DNA of 64,000 nt from Myxococcales bacterium (lineage in GTDB: Bacteria > Myxococcota_A > Polyangia > Polyangiales > Polyangiaceae), in contig CAHJWM010000015.1 in the NCBI GenBank assembly GCA_903642325.1, positions 44,971-108,970 of the forward strand, read 5' to 3'. Position numbers and translations under genes: made by a program. The notes under the pieces were generated by a model. That model worked only from the letters and a program-made list of their open reading frames with translations, was not told the DNA's origin and did no database searches. Below, piece after piece: positions 51,990-61,394 of the stretch; the stretch's first letter is position 1, and the number at the start of each line of letters is the position of its first letter.

Positions 51990-54146
51990 ATGAACGATCC
52001 GCTGCGTCTGGTCGGCCGCCTGCTCGGTGAAAAATACCTCGTGCAGGCCTTTGTCAGTGAGGGCGGATTCGCGGTGGTGTACCGCGCCGAGCACGTGATC
52101 TGGAGGAAACCGGTCGCACTCAAGCTGTTCAGCGGGCTGTCGTCCGCACCGGAAGCCATGCGGGAGACCCTGCATCAAGCCTTTCTGCAAGAAGGCGCCT
52201 TCCTGAGCGAGCTCTGCACTGAATCAGTAAGCATCGTCCAACCGCGGGACGTCGGCACGTACACGAGCGAAGGCGGCCAGTGGATCCCGTACATGGTGTT
52301 GGAATGGCTCGAGGGTTTGAACCTCGAGCAGCTAGTCACGGTGGAGCGGTCGAACGGGGCGCCGCCCTGGGCATTGCAGGAGACCGTCTCCCTGCTTGCA
52401 CAGGTCGCCGTGGCGCTGGACATCGCGCATGCCAAAGGGATCGCGCACCGTGATGTGAAGCCCGCGAACCTGCTGCTGGTCGGCGCGCACAAACGCACTG
52501 AAATTGGCATCGTGAAGGTGCTCGACTTCGGCGTGGCCAAAATGATGGCGGAGGTCAATTCCTCAGCCGCCCTTGCGAGCACGGGGGCCCATGTCACGTC
52601 GTTCACCCCGCAGTATGCGGCGCCGGAGCAATTCGATCGCAGCCTCGGCGCCACGGGTCCGTGGACTGACGTGTACTCGTTGGCTTTGGTCGTGGTCGAG
52701 CTACTGGCGGGCCGAAGCCTCAGCGAGGGGGACGATGTCACGCGCCTCGGAGCGGTCACGATGGACCCGGCGCGCCGCCCGACGCCGCGCACGTTCGGTG
52801 TCGCCGTCAGTGACGAGGTCGAAGCGGTGTTCGCGTGTGCGCTCGATGTGCGCACGGAACGCCGCTACGAGCGGGCGGGACAGTTTTGGATCGAGCTCGA
52901 AGCCGCATCTGGCTTGCCGTTGTCCCGCATCGTGCGCGACCGCACCCTGCGCGCCAATATTACCCCCATTACCGAGCGCTCCGTGGCTCCGATCAGTGTG
53001 CCGGCTTCGTTCGCGCCAGCTTCGTTCGTGCCGGATAGCTTTGCGCCCTCCGTAGCGCCCCGCGCGGCAAGCCGTTCCTTCACGCCGCCCCATGGCCCGG
53101 CGTCCGTTGCGCCGCTCAATGCTCCGTCCCTCGTTGCGGCGGTGGCATCGCCCACGCTTCAGCCGCGTCCGCTTCGACGTGGTCGCCTCACGCTGGCGCT
53201 CGGTAGCGCCGCGGTCGCGGCAAGCGTGCTGCTTGTCGTCGCGCATTTCGGAAAGACGGACAAGCACGCGCCGAAGCCACCTCGTGTGCCCGCGGCGCGG
53301 CTGGTGACTCCCGATCCCGTCGCGCCGGTGCCGGAGTGCCCGGCGGACACCGCGAAGATTCCGGCCGGTCAATTCTTCATGGGCTCGGAGCTGAAAGACG
53401 CGCCGGAAAACGAGAAGCCTTCGCACAACGTCACGCTCGACGCATTCTGTATGGACTTGCACGAGGTGACCGCCGGCCAATACAAGGCATGCGCGGACGT
53501 CGGCAAGTGCAAACGTCCGCCGAAGGAGGTGGACTGGCCGAAGATCAGCGACGCCGACCGTAAGCTTTATTCGCCTCTGTGTACGTTCGACGATCCGGAC
53601 AAACAGAACCATCCCATCAACTGTGTCACCTGGGAGATGGCAGACATTTACTGCGCCGCAGCCGGCCGACGCCTGCCAACCGAGGCCGAGTGGGAATTCG
53701 CTACGCGCGGCCCAGACGGCCGGGTTTATCCGTGGGGTGACGAGCCGCCCACGGCTCAGCACCTGAATGCGTGTGGTTCCGAGTGCAGCGCCTGGGGAAA
53801 AAAACACGATGCACCGTTGGCCGCGCTGTACCCAGAAGACGACGGCTATGTGGCCACGGCCCCCGTGGGAAGCTTCCCCAAGGGCCGCTCGCGCTTCGGG
53901 CCATTCGACGTGGTCGGAAATGTTTGGGAATGGACCTCGACTTGGTATGGCCCTTATTCCGGCGAGAAAATCAGCAACCCTCAAGGTCCAGATCACGGCG
54001 AACGACGCGTGATCCGGGGTGGCGCCTTCAACGGCAGCTTTGCAAGCTGGCTGCACCCGTCATTTCGTTACGGCCAGGTGCCCGTCGTACAAAGTCACGG
54101 GATCGGCTTTCGCTGCGCACAGGGCCTCGCCACCGCCGCTCATTGA
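51990..54146 (+). CDS. Ser/Thr protein kinase fused to FGE-sulfatase domain
   Basis: 718 residues. An N-terminal kinase (about 10-310) has a Gly-rich loop (FVSEGGFAVVYRAEHV), Lys45 in VALKLF, catalytic loop HRDVKPAN at 153-160, DFG at 179-181 and the APE motif in YAAPEQF, so it should be active. After a Ser/Pro-rich linker comes one transmembrane helix (LTLALGSAAVAASVLLVVAH), then an extracytoplasmic formylglycine-generating-enzyme-like domain (about 450-710: IPAGQFFMGSELKDAPENEK to VIRGGAFNGSF). A periplasmic FGE sensor coupled to a cytosolic kinase is typical of myxobacteria. ATG 51990. Confidence 0.93.
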   Translation: MNDPLRLVGRLLGEKYLVQAFVSEGGFAVVYRAEHVIWRKPVALKLFSGLSSAPEAMRETLHQAFLQEGAFLSELCTESVSIVQPRDVGTYTSEGGQWIPYMVLEWLEGLNLEQLVTVERSNGAPPWALQETVSLLAQVAVALDIAHAKGIAHRDVKPANLLLVGAHKRTEIGIVKVLDFGVAKMMAEVNSSAALASTGAHVTSFTPQYAAPEQFDRSLGATGPWTDVYSLALVVVELLAGRSLSEGDDVTRLGAVTMDPARRPTPRTFGVAVSDEVEAVFACALDVRTERRYERAGQFWIELEAASGLPLSRIVRDRTLRANITPITERSVAPISVPASFAPASFVPDSFAPSVAPRAASRSFTPPHGPASVAPLNAPSLVAAVASPTLQPRPLRRGRLTLALGSAAVAASVLLVVAHFGKTDKHAPKPPRVPAARLVTPDPVAPVPECPADTAKIPAGQFFMGSELKDAPENEKPSHNVTLDAFCMDLHEVTAGQYKACADVGKCKRPPKEVDWPKISDADRKLYSPLCTFDDPDKQNHPINCVTWEMADIYCAAAGRRLPTEAEWEFATRGPDGRVYPWGDEPPTAQHLNACGSECSAWGKKHDAPLAALYPEDDGYVATAPVGSFPKGRSRFGPFDVVGNVWEWTSTWYGPYSGEKISNPQGPDHGERRVIRGGAFNGSFASWLHPSFRYGQVPVVQSHGIGFRCAQGLATAAH

Positions 54147-54313
54147 GGCCCCCGCATGGGGGCGTCGCGAGGCTTCCTGAGCTGCCGATGAAGAGACCTT
54201 GAGTCCGTCGCACAGACGATAAGAGCTTCCTCACCTACAGGCGCCGGCTCGCAACTCCGAACCCACGCGCTCCGATCCGTGCGGGTGCGTGCTAAACTAC
54301 CGGAGCGTTCGCC

Positions 54314-54868
54314 ATGGCAACCCGATCGACCGCTGAAGTCATTCGTCCGCTGCGCCGCGTCGAGTATGAGCAATTGGTCGCGCTCGGAGCGTTTCAAAAC
54401 GAGCGCATCGAGCTGCTCGAAGGCGAGCTGGTCGCCATGAGCCCGATCGGCGCGCCGCACAGCGCGACCGTGGAACGACTGACGCGCTTACTTATCCTCG
54501 CATTCGAGGGCCGCGCAGCGGTGAAGTGCCAGAGTCCGTTTGCCGCGCTCGAGCACTCCGAGCCTGAGCCCGACCTAGCGGTGATTCCGCGCGGGGACTA
54601 CGACAGCGTCCACCCCGCCGAGGCGTATCTGATCATCGAGGTGGCGGACAGCTCGCTCGCTTTGGACCGCGGGAAGAAGCTGAGGCTGTATGCGAGCTGC
54701 GTCGTCCCTGAGTACTGGGTGGTGAATTTGCCCGAGCGTTGCATCGAGGTGTACACCGGTCCAGCGCCAGGGGGGTACGCGCGCTACGAGCGCTACGAGT
54801 ACGGCCAATTGATTCGCCTGAGTGGATTTCCCGAGATCTCGTTCGCCGTCGCTGACGTGTTGAAGTAG
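54314..54868 (+). CDS. Uma2 family PD-(D/E)XK nuclease-like protein
   Basis: 184 residues. Uma2 hallmarks: RVEYEQLVALGAFQNERIEL, LLEGELVAMSPIGAPHSATV, EPDLAVIPRGDY with the catalytic Asp, AYLIIEVADSSLALDRGKKL with Glu and Lys, and YASCVVPEYWVVNLPERCIE. The core PD-ExK residues are intact. Such genes are common in myxobacteria and cyanobacteria with no defined pathway. Stands alone downstream of the kinase. Confidence 0.93.
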   Translation: MATRSTAEVIRPLRRVEYEQLVALGAFQNERIELLEGELVAMSPIGAPHSATVERLTRLLILAFEGRAAVKCQSPFAALEHSEPEPDLAVIPRGDYDSVHPAEAYLIIEVADSSLALDRGKKLRLYASCVVPEYWVVNLPERCIEVYTGPAPGGYARYERYEYGQLIRLSGFPEISFAVADVLK

Positions 54869-54883
54869 CGCGCGGCTACGTGG

Positions 54884-55408
54884 CTATTGCTCGGCGATCC
54901 AAGCCAGCAGACACGCGGCGTCGTCCTCGCTGAGCGACGGTCGCGCGAGCGGCATTTGTGCGCCGCAGCTAGGGTTCGGTGAAAGCTTCGTGTAGAGTAA
55001 ACTGCTGGCCGGGGCTTTGGGATTCGCGAGGATGGACGCGCAGACTTTGCCGTTCACACCGACCACGCGCGAGGCGACACCGGGGGAGACCAGATCGAGG
55101 CCCTGCTGAGCGGCGGTCGCGCCGTGGCAGCCCGTGCCGCCGCACGACGGCACGAAGATCCGCGCCGGTACATCGCCGCACGGGCCAAAGTTCGCCGTGC
55201 CAGCCGCCCCCGCGTCGACACCCGTACCTGCGTGGGCGGGGCTGGGCTCGCTCTGCGCGCCCGCGCTGCCGCCGTCCGCCTCGGGCACGTACGCGATGAA
55301 GCTTTGCTTATCCGCGAGCTTTCCCGGGCAACCGAGCATGGTGGTCAGGACGAGCGCGGTGCCGGCCAGCGCGCACAGCCTGCTGAATGCGGGGTAATTA
55401 GTGGGCAT
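54884..55408 (-). CDS. cytochrome-like lipoprotein
   Basis: 174 residues. Lipobox region TTMLGCPG, then a short Ala/Gly linker and a domain with FVPSCGGTGCHGATAAQQGL, a heme-type C-x4-CH arrangement instead of CxxCH, and LSEDDAACLLAWIAEQ at the end, as in planctomycete-type cytochrome proteins. Last gene of the four-gene operon 60038-54884, overlapping the beta-barrel gene by 11 bases. Heme binding is uncertain because the CxxCH spacing is not standard. Confidence 0.72.
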   Translation of the reverse strand: MPTNYPAFSRLCALAGTALVLTTMLGCPGKLADKQSFIAYVPEADGGSAGAQSEPSPAHAGTGVDAGAAGTANFGPCGDVPARIFVPSCGGTGCHGATAAQQGLDLVSPGVASRVVGVNGKVCASILANPKAPASSLLYTKLSPNPSCGAQMPLARPSLSEDDAACLLAWIAEQ

Positions 55409-56477
55409 ATCGCGCTCCAAGACCGAACTGCGCCTGCTGATCGAGCGCGCCGCCGGCCACCGCGAGATCGCCCAGCTTGGGCTCGAAAGTGGCGAAGTAG
55501 CGAGTATAGCGGCCGGTGAGGCGCGCCTCGAGCCCGGGCAGCAGGCGGAGGGCGCAGCCGAGCTCGCTGTCAACCCCGTTCACTTTCGGATTTCGAAAAC
55601 GATCGTAGATTTCTCCGCGCTCCGTGGTGGCCAGATAGGCGGCGCTGAGCAGCGCCGAAAAGCGCCAGGCCACGAGAATGCGTGCGTCCAAGCCAAGGCG
55701 AACCGAGATCGTGCGAGCTCGAGGCGGGAACGCGGCGACCTTGCTCTTCGTGCTGAGATCGAAGTAGCTGGCCTCGCCGCCGACGTACACGCCGAGCTCC
55801 AAGGGGTGCGCTCCGGGCACGAGGAGCCGCTCACGAACTTCGCCTCCGAAGCGCCGCCAGCTCGTGTTGATGGTCGCGCCGTCGGGCGTATTGGAGTCCA
55901 CCGCGAACGCACGGCTGTAGCGGCCCCTGAAGCCCAAATCGCGGAGGAAGGGCAAGCTCGTGCTGGCCAACGGATACGCCTCCAGCCCAAAGCTGGTCAT
56001 AGGCACCACGTTCAGGTGGTATGGCGCGAGCAAGCGGCCCACCGGATCGCTGTAGGTGAAGTGCCGGCTGCCGATATCCAGACTGCCTAAAACCGCAACC
56101 TCGACTCGCCCCGCCGCGATGCGCGCGGCTTCTTGCTGACCGAGGGCCGTTCGACCGACGTCTGCTTCTCGGTCCGAATTGGGCGTCGCGTTCGCGTTGC
56201 TCGTGACGACAGGGTCGATGGTGACGGTGGGGACCGGCGCAAGAGGCGCAGGCGCGGGTGCCACGAGCTCCGACTGAGGCGCCGGCGGCTGGCTAGGAGC
56301 TTGAGCCGCAGCGGCGCTGGCGGGGCTTGCGACGCCGGCCGAGACCAGGCTCGGACGACGGCGCGCTTTGGGCCTCTTGGCAGGCCCCGCCAGCGCCATG
56401 GAAGCCGTGCAAAGCAGCATCGCCGCAAACCCCAAACGGGCGGCGCAGCACGCCGAAGAGCGCGTGGTGGGCGGCAT
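55398..56477 (-). CDS. predicted outer-membrane beta-barrel protein
   Basis: 359 residues. Signal peptide (GFAAMLLCTASMALAGPA), a Pro/Ala linker, then about 250 residues of alternating beta-strand pattern (VEVAVLGSLDIGSRHFTYSD, LRDLGFRGRYSRAFAV, LEARLTGRYTRYFATFEP) typical of myxobacterial outer-membrane barrels. ATG 56477 lies four bases after the DUF1501-like stop; the longer frame to 56657 overlaps that gene. May form the outer-membrane partner of the cytochrome operon (inference). Confidence 0.75.
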   Translation of the reverse strand: MPPTTRSSACCAARLGFAAMLLCTASMALAGPAKRPKARRRPSLVSAGVASPASAAAAQAPSQPPAPQSELVAPAPAPLAPVPTVTIDPVVTSNANATPNSDREADVGRTALGQQEAARIAAGRVEVAVLGSLDIGSRHFTYSDPVGRLLAPYHLNVVPMTSFGLEAYPLASTSLPFLRDLGFRGRYSRAFAVDSNTPDGATINTSWRRFGGEVRERLLVPGAHPLELGVYVGGEASYFDLSTKSKVAAFPPRARTISVRLGLDARILVAWRFSALLSAAYLATTERGEIYDRFRNPKVNGVDSELGCALRLLPGLEARLTGRYTRYFATFEPKLGDLAVAGGALDQQAQFGLGARYAH

Positions 56478-56481
56478 CAGC

Positions 56482-57798
56482 TCATTGAGCAAGCACGCTG
56501 TGCATCGCGACGCCTGACGTGATCTGGTCGTTGACCTGTGCGTCCGTGAGCCCGACGCCAACTCCGAGCGTTTTGGCGACCGAGGCGAGGCTGTTCGCAG
56601 CCGCCAAATCGCCTTTGTTCGAGGCGACGCCCGTCTTCGAATCGATGTCTGCCGCATGTCCGCCGGGCAACAGACCGCCCACGACGCCGCCTTTGAACCC
56701 CTTGCCGATCATCAGTGACACCGCATGCGAGGCGTTGTGTCCGCGGCCGTTCAACGTGTCGAACGACCGACCAAAAACGTTGAGCGTGGCGAACGTGACC
56801 TTGTCCTCTAGGCCGTAAGCCGTGAGCTTTGCCATCAACGCCTTGATGTTGTTGATGGACGCGACGGTTTGCGCCGCCTCGGCCGCGAAATTGTTGTCCG
56901 TATGGTTGTCGCCGGAAAACGGCAGGTGGATCGTGACCACGGGCGCGACGTTCATCTTGATCAAGAGCGCCGCAGCGATGACTTGATTGTTTGCGTCGTC
57001 GGTCGTGATGGTCGCCAGATCGGTGGCAACTTGCTGGATCATCGTTCGCAGATCGGTTTGGGACAAGGCCATGTTGTCCAAGTACGCGCGCTCGGCCTTG
57101 GTTTGAGCGCGGTTTTCCTTGAGCACGGTGTTCAGCTTGTTCAGCGTGTCGTCGCGCAGCGTTTGCAGTGTGGCCTGCAAATCCTTGGGGCCCGCCAACA
57201 CCGCCTTGAGGCCGGTCGGCGTGAGCTTGGGCAGGTATTGGCCCTCGAACGAAAGTTGCTCCCCGCCGATGGTCACCGGTTGAACTTGGACGGTGTTGAA
57301 GCACGATTGCAGTGTCTTCGCGAAGTACGAAGGCAACCACTGACCGCGGCGGAGGGCGCCGAAAACCTCGAGCACGCGGCCGAGCTCGCCGTGGTTGGCC
57401 GTGCCGGTGGAGTGATGAAAAAACACCGTTCGGTCGAGCACGTTCTGCGGCAAGCTGGACCAAGGTTTGGCGGCGGTCCATTTTTGCCCTCCGAGCGAGA
57501 GGCTCGTAGCCGTCATCGACTGATCGACTGGGTCGGAGTGATTGACCGTACCGGCCGCGAAGGCGGCGGGTAGGTCATAGGTGCCGGGGACGTTGCAGTT
57601 CAGAGCGTCCCCGTTCGCGGACATGGACAAAATTAGGAATTGCGCGCCCGCACTACCCGCGCACGTGCCCTCCGCGCGCGCCGACCTCGGATTCAACAGG
57701 TAGGAGATGGGCAGACCGGTCGCCATGGCGCGCAGACCGATGAGGCCCGCTCCGGCGAGGGCGCTGCCCAATAATTGGCGTCGATTCAAAATGCTCAT
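56482..57798 (-). CDS. DUF1501-like protein with Tat-type signal
   Basis: 438 residues. The N-terminus (NRRQLLGSALAGAGLIGLRA) is a twin-arginine-like signal. The body resembles DUF1501/DUF1552 sulfatase-like proteins: FFHHSTGTANHGELGRVLEV, VVTIHLPFSGDNHTDNNFAA, VFGRSFDTLNGRGHNASHAV and GKGFKGGVVGGLLPGGHA, with conserved His and Asp. It lies nine bases after the cytochrome-type gene, mirroring the DUF1592/DUF1552 pair at 38441-41583. Function not established. Confidence 0.82.
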   Translation of the reverse strand: MSILNRRQLLGSALAGAGLIGLRAMATGLPISYLLNPRSARAEGTCAGSAGAQFLILSMSANGDALNCNVPGTYDLPAAFAAGTVNHSDPVDQSMTATSLSLGGQKWTAAKPWSSLPQNVLDRTVFFHHSTGTANHGELGRVLEVFGALRRGQWLPSYFAKTLQSCFNTVQVQPVTIGGEQLSFEGQYLPKLTPTGLKAVLAGPKDLQATLQTLRDDTLNKLNTVLKENRAQTKAERAYLDNMALSQTDLRTMIQQVATDLATITTDDANNQVIAAALLIKMNVAPVVTIHLPFSGDNHTDNNFAAEAAQTVASINNIKALMAKLTAYGLEDKVTFATLNVFGRSFDTLNGRGHNASHAVSLMIGKGFKGGVVGGLLPGGHAADIDSKTGVASNKGDLAAANSLASVAKTLGVGVGLTDAQVNDQITSGVAMHSVLAQ

Positions 57799-57806
57799 GA
57801 AAGCTC

Positions 57807-60038
57807 CTACAGGCCGATGGCGACGGACGTGGGCGACAGACAGGCGGTAACGAATGTGGATTTGAGCGCGTCGCTAGGCGTTGCACCGGCTTTCACCGCC
57901 GCGTCGAAGTGATCAGCCAGCAACTGGGTAACGGTCGCACTGACTGGGTCGGCGGAGGTGATACCCATGATATTTGCTACGAAGTCGGTGATCGCGGCAT
58001 CCTTTTTGGTGCTGTCGTACAAGCTGCTTGGCTTGTCCACCGTGAGGCTGGCTGCGTACGCGCACAAAGATTCGGTCGCGCCGCGATAGAACGGGGTTTG
58101 ATCCGTCGATAACGCAGGAGCCTCGGCGCCGCGTAAGTAGCCGTCGAGTGGGATGTTGTTCGTGACGGCGATGGAAGTCGTCTTGTCCGTGATGCCGACG
58201 CATAGGCTCGCGCTGAGCTTCAGGCGATTGGTGAGTGCGGCGCAGAAGTGGTCTTGTCGCGAGATGCTCACGCGCTCGCCCACGTCACGCCAAGTTTTGG
58301 TGGCGATCTGCCCGGTGACGAGCGGTGACGAGAACAGCTCGCGCAGCAGCGTGTGGAAATCGTAATGCGAGTCGGTGAACGCCTTGACCACGCGCAAAAA
58401 CTCCGGATCCGGCTCCGAGCAGCCGCTGGAGTTGGCGTAATAACAGAGCTTCTGTGCCCAGGCGGCGGGGTACAGCGGGTGCGCCACCAATGCGTTCGCG
58501 AAGTCATCGAACGAAGCGAGTGCCTTCTTCTCTCCCAAGTAGTCGAAGGAAGAGGTCGAGAAAACCTGCGCTGGATCGTGCTGCGCGTGGTACGAATACG
58601 TGTACGCTTGACGGAACACGTTGCGCATCGGGTCCATCGCCTGATGGCAGCTGTAGCAGGGGCTCGTGGGGTCGGAGTGCTGGCCGTCCTTACCGTTGTC
58701 GAGCACGGTGGACGTGCCCATGTCCACCGGATTGATGCTGCGGCCTAGGCCCACGATCAACGCCTGGTTTAGCGTGTCACGCTGTTGATTGCTGTTATTC
58801 GTCGTCCAATTCGCGAAGAAGGCGGGCGTCGAGAAGTAGCCAACGCGAGGCGTGCGCACCACGATCTCGTTTGCGCTGCGCAGGGTGGGGAGGTCGTAAA
58901 AGGGCGTGAGCTTCTCACCGGCCTTGGGCGCGCGCACCGTGACCGGGCGCCAAATCAAGTCTTGAGCGGTCACGTTCGGCGAGGCAAAGGCGACGCCGCC
59001 ATTACAGTTGTAGTTATACAGCGGTTTCTTATCCGGCGTGACGTCACTTGGAATTACCAGTGTCGGCGGCCCGTTCGGGTCGCTCGCGTCAGTGACGTAA
59101 TTGCGGCTTGCCCAGCCAAACAGAGCCAGGAAACCCGCAGACACGCTCGTGTACTTGCGCTGGTTGTAGGCGACATTGATCTTCAGCGCGTTGCCGTTGG
59201 CATCCACCACCACGTGACCGGTGGCGTCGAGCTGGGGCATGCTGCAGGTGAAGGGAGCGGCCGCGGCGAAGTGCATGAAGCTCGGGCTTGCCGGATCCAT
59301 GGTTTCTGAAAGCGGAATTGGATTCGGGACGACCGGCATCGCGCTCGGATCTTTTGGCGCTTGGTAAGTAACCCAGAAAGCCTGGGTGGTGCTGAGGGTG
59401 CCGTTGGGCATCGGCACGCTGAGTGATTGTTTGCCGAGGTCGTCGACCTGCGCTTGATCCAACGCCAGATACATGGCCATCAGCGTGGGCGTCATCATGA
59501 ACGTGTGCGTGGTCACCGTGTCGGTGAACGGCTTGCCGTCGGCGATTGTCTTCAAGGCCGTACGCGACATGGACTCCTGAGCCTGCGTGAACATGGGCAG
59601 CGGAGTCAGATTGTCGACACTCAGCTGATCGAAGAAATCATTTTGCGATATCTGCGCTTGTTGAAAAGCCTTTTGAAAAAATGTTCCAAGCTTGCTCTGC
59701 GCTTCGGGCCGCACGAACCAAGCGTCGACCATGTCTTTCAGCGCCGCGGGATCCTTGGCCACGGCGGCGATCTCCTCTTCGGTCGCAGGCAGGCCGAGCA
59801 TCAAGTTCTTCACCTTCGAGACGTAAACCCGTGCCGGCACCGCCTCGAACGGCACCTCTGGGGTTTCCGGGGCGGACGCGTCTGGCGTGTCATCGGTCGG
59901 GGAAGCCGACGGCGAGGGGGCGGGCGTCACGGACGAGGGCGGCGAGGGGGATACATCTAGCGTTCCCGTGCACGCAACCGCAACGGCGCTGGCAACCAGA
60001 GCCGAGGCGGCCCATTCCTGTATGAGCCTAGACGACAT
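57807..60038 (-). CDS. large planctomycete-type cytochrome lipoprotein (DUF1592-like)
   Basis: 743 residues. Lipobox AVAVACTG near residue 23, a Pro/Ser linker, then modules related to DUF1587/1592/1588/1585 but divergent. A CxxCH heme motif is clear in SPCYSCHQAMDPMRNVFRQA (about residue 455). The family core ALVAHPLYPAAWAQKLCYYA with FLRVVKAFTDSHYDFHTLLR matches DUF1585-type segments. First gene of a four-gene operon with a DUF1501-like protein, a beta-barrel and a small cytochrome-like lipoprotein. ATG 60038 begins the signal peptide. Confidence 0.82.
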   Translation of the reverse strand: MSSRLIQEWAASALVASAVAVACTGTLDVSPSPPSSVTPAPSPSASPTDDTPDASAPETPEVPFEAVPARVYVSKVKNLMLGLPATEEEIAAVAKDPAALKDMVDAWFVRPEAQSKLGTFFQKAFQQAQISQNDFFDQLSVDNLTPLPMFTQAQESMSRTALKTIADGKPFTDTVTTHTFMMTPTLMAMYLALDQAQVDDLGKQSLSVPMPNGTLSTTQAFWVTYQAPKDPSAMPVVPNPIPLSETMDPASPSFMHFAAAAPFTCSMPQLDATGHVVVDANGNALKINVAYNQRKYTSVSAGFLALFGWASRNYVTDASDPNGPPTLVIPSDVTPDKKPLYNYNCNGGVAFASPNVTAQDLIWRPVTVRAPKAGEKLTPFYDLPTLRSANEIVVRTPRVGYFSTPAFFANWTTNNSNQQRDTLNQALIVGLGRSINPVDMGTSTVLDNGKDGQHSDPTSPCYSCHQAMDPMRNVFRQAYTYSYHAQHDPAQVFSTSSFDYLGEKKALASFDDFANALVAHPLYPAAWAQKLCYYANSSGCSEPDPEFLRVVKAFTDSHYDFHTLLRELFSSPLVTGQIATKTWRDVGERVSISRQDHFCAALTNRLKLSASLCVGITDKTTSIAVTNNIPLDGYLRGAEAPALSTDQTPFYRGATESLCAYAASLTVDKPSSLYDSTKKDAAITDFVANIMGITSADPVSATVTQLLADHFDAAVKAGATPSDALKSTFVTACLSPTSVAIGL

Positions 60039-60662
60039 AAAACTACTCCTGACGACGCCGCGATGATCAAACGACTTCGAAATAGGTTTTATTAGTGTTT
60101 CATGCCCCACCCGCGTAGTCCAATGCTTCTCGCACCGAATCACGTGAGTACGCCAAACTCATCAGTGCTCTACGCAGGATGTGCGAGGCCGCCGCTTTTG
60201 AAATGCGCGGTGAGCACAGGTGCCGAGGGGTGCAATTGCCCCTCACGCTTCCACACGCTGCTCCATACACACTCGAGCTCGCGCGCGAGCCTTGTTTAGT
60301 AGCGGCGCGCTGGTTTCGAGCTCCGTGCTCGCTGGGTACGTTGCGACGGTGTTGCCCGCGCCTAACGCGATCACACTCGGCTCGACATTCTACGCTACTA
60401 CGACGCAGCTCGAGGAGCTCGACTTCGACCTTCGCGCGCGCACTGACTTCCGCACGCGTTCGCGGGCGCGCGCGTGGCCACTCACATCAGCCGCATTGTA
60501 TCGATGACGTCGTCGAGCCTTTGTCGTGCTCTCTTGTGCTACCGGCGTGCCATCCATTCGGTCGCGACGTGGCAAATCGTGACGACGGGGAGAGTGATGA
60601 GCAGGCGCCGCGCCAAGGCTATCTCCATTCAAGCGCAGAGTGCGTGTGGGTGGGAGGTTGGC
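60039..60662. other. 624-bp gap, divergent promoters expected, no gene seen
   Basis: Frames here lack coherent composition and ribosome binding sites. The left part must hold the promoter of the cytochrome operon, the right part that of the VOC gene. No terminator, repeat or RNA gene recognised. Confidence 0.5.
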
Positions 60663-61112
60663 ATGGCCCTCGCAATGCGGCCGGTCATGCGCAAGCCCCC
60701 GAGCCGAGACAACGTCGCACTCGATCACATCTCACTGCCGGTGCGCCGCCTCGCTGCGGCGCGCAAATTTTACGAGGCCGCCCTCGGCGCCATTGGCATG
60801 AAGATCAATATGGATGTTGGCGGAGCCTTCGCCATGGGCTCGCAGCACGAAAAGATTTTTTGGATCTCGCAGAAGCGCGGTGCGACGGGAGGCGCTCATC
60901 ACGCGTTTCGAGTCGCCAAGCGCGCGGACGTCGACGCCTTTCACCGTGCCGCCCTCGCCGCTGGCGGCACCGACCACGGCGCACCTGGCCCTCGACCTGA
61001 CTACGGTCCAAACTACTATGCTGCGTTCGTGAAAGATCCCGAAGGCAACAACATCGAGACGGTCTGTTACCGCAAGCCTCCGAAGCCGCGTTCTTCCTCG
61101 AAGGGGCGTTGA
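60663..61112 (+). CDS. VOC/glyoxalase family protein
   Basis: 149 residues, a single VOC domain: NVALDHISLPVRRLAAARKF, YEAALGAIGMKINMDVGGAF, AHHAFRVAKRADVDAFHRAA and YAAFVKDPEGNNIETVCYR, with likely metal ligands His (LDHISL), His (HHAF) and Glu (NIETVC). GGGAGG just before ATG 60663 defines the start. Substrate unknown; related proteins act in detoxification. Confidence 0.9.
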   Translation: MALAMRPVMRKPPSRDNVALDHISLPVRRLAAARKFYEAALGAIGMKINMDVGGAFAMGSQHEKIFWISQKRGATGGAHHAFRVAKRADVDAFHRAALAAGGTDHGAPGPRPDYGPNYYAAFVKDPEGNNIETVCYRKPPKPRSSSKGR

Positions 61113-61124
61113 GCGACGCTCGAC

Positions 61125-61394
61125 TCACGGAACTGCGCTCTCTCGTTTTGCTCGAAGCGCGTTGGCTCGGCCGACCAGGCTCGCGGTGATGCGTAGCGCC
61201 TTGGTGACGATCGACGCCGCCGTGACGTTCTTTGCCACGAGCTGCTGCCAACCGGGACTCGTGCCGCGCCCGCCCAAGAACGATTGCTGCGGGGAAGCGC
61301 CCTCCGGCAAGATGAGTCGCATCATCTCGAGGTCGTGGCGCGCGCCGGTCGCGCTTCGGCGCGACGCCGTGCGGTCGTTATCGTCATGACCCAA
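61125..61394 (-). CDS. possible small protein coupled to the dehydrogenase
   Basis: 89 residues (MGHDDNDRTASRRSATGARH, ... GWQQLVAKNVTAASIVTKAL). Its ATG overlaps the end of the D-2-hydroxyacid dehydrogenase gene by 11 bases. Composition is not strongly protein-like and no family is recognised, so it may be spurious. Confidence 0.35.
   Translation of the reverse strand: MGHDDNDRTASRRSATGARHDLEMMRLILPEGASPQQSFLGGRGTSPGWQQLVAKNVTAASIVTKALRITASLVGRANALRAKRESAVP

Noticed and set aside
51707..52159. Minus-strand frame of 150 residues before the kinase gene
   Set aside because: It overlaps the kinase start and repeat copy C and has no ribosome binding site or domain.
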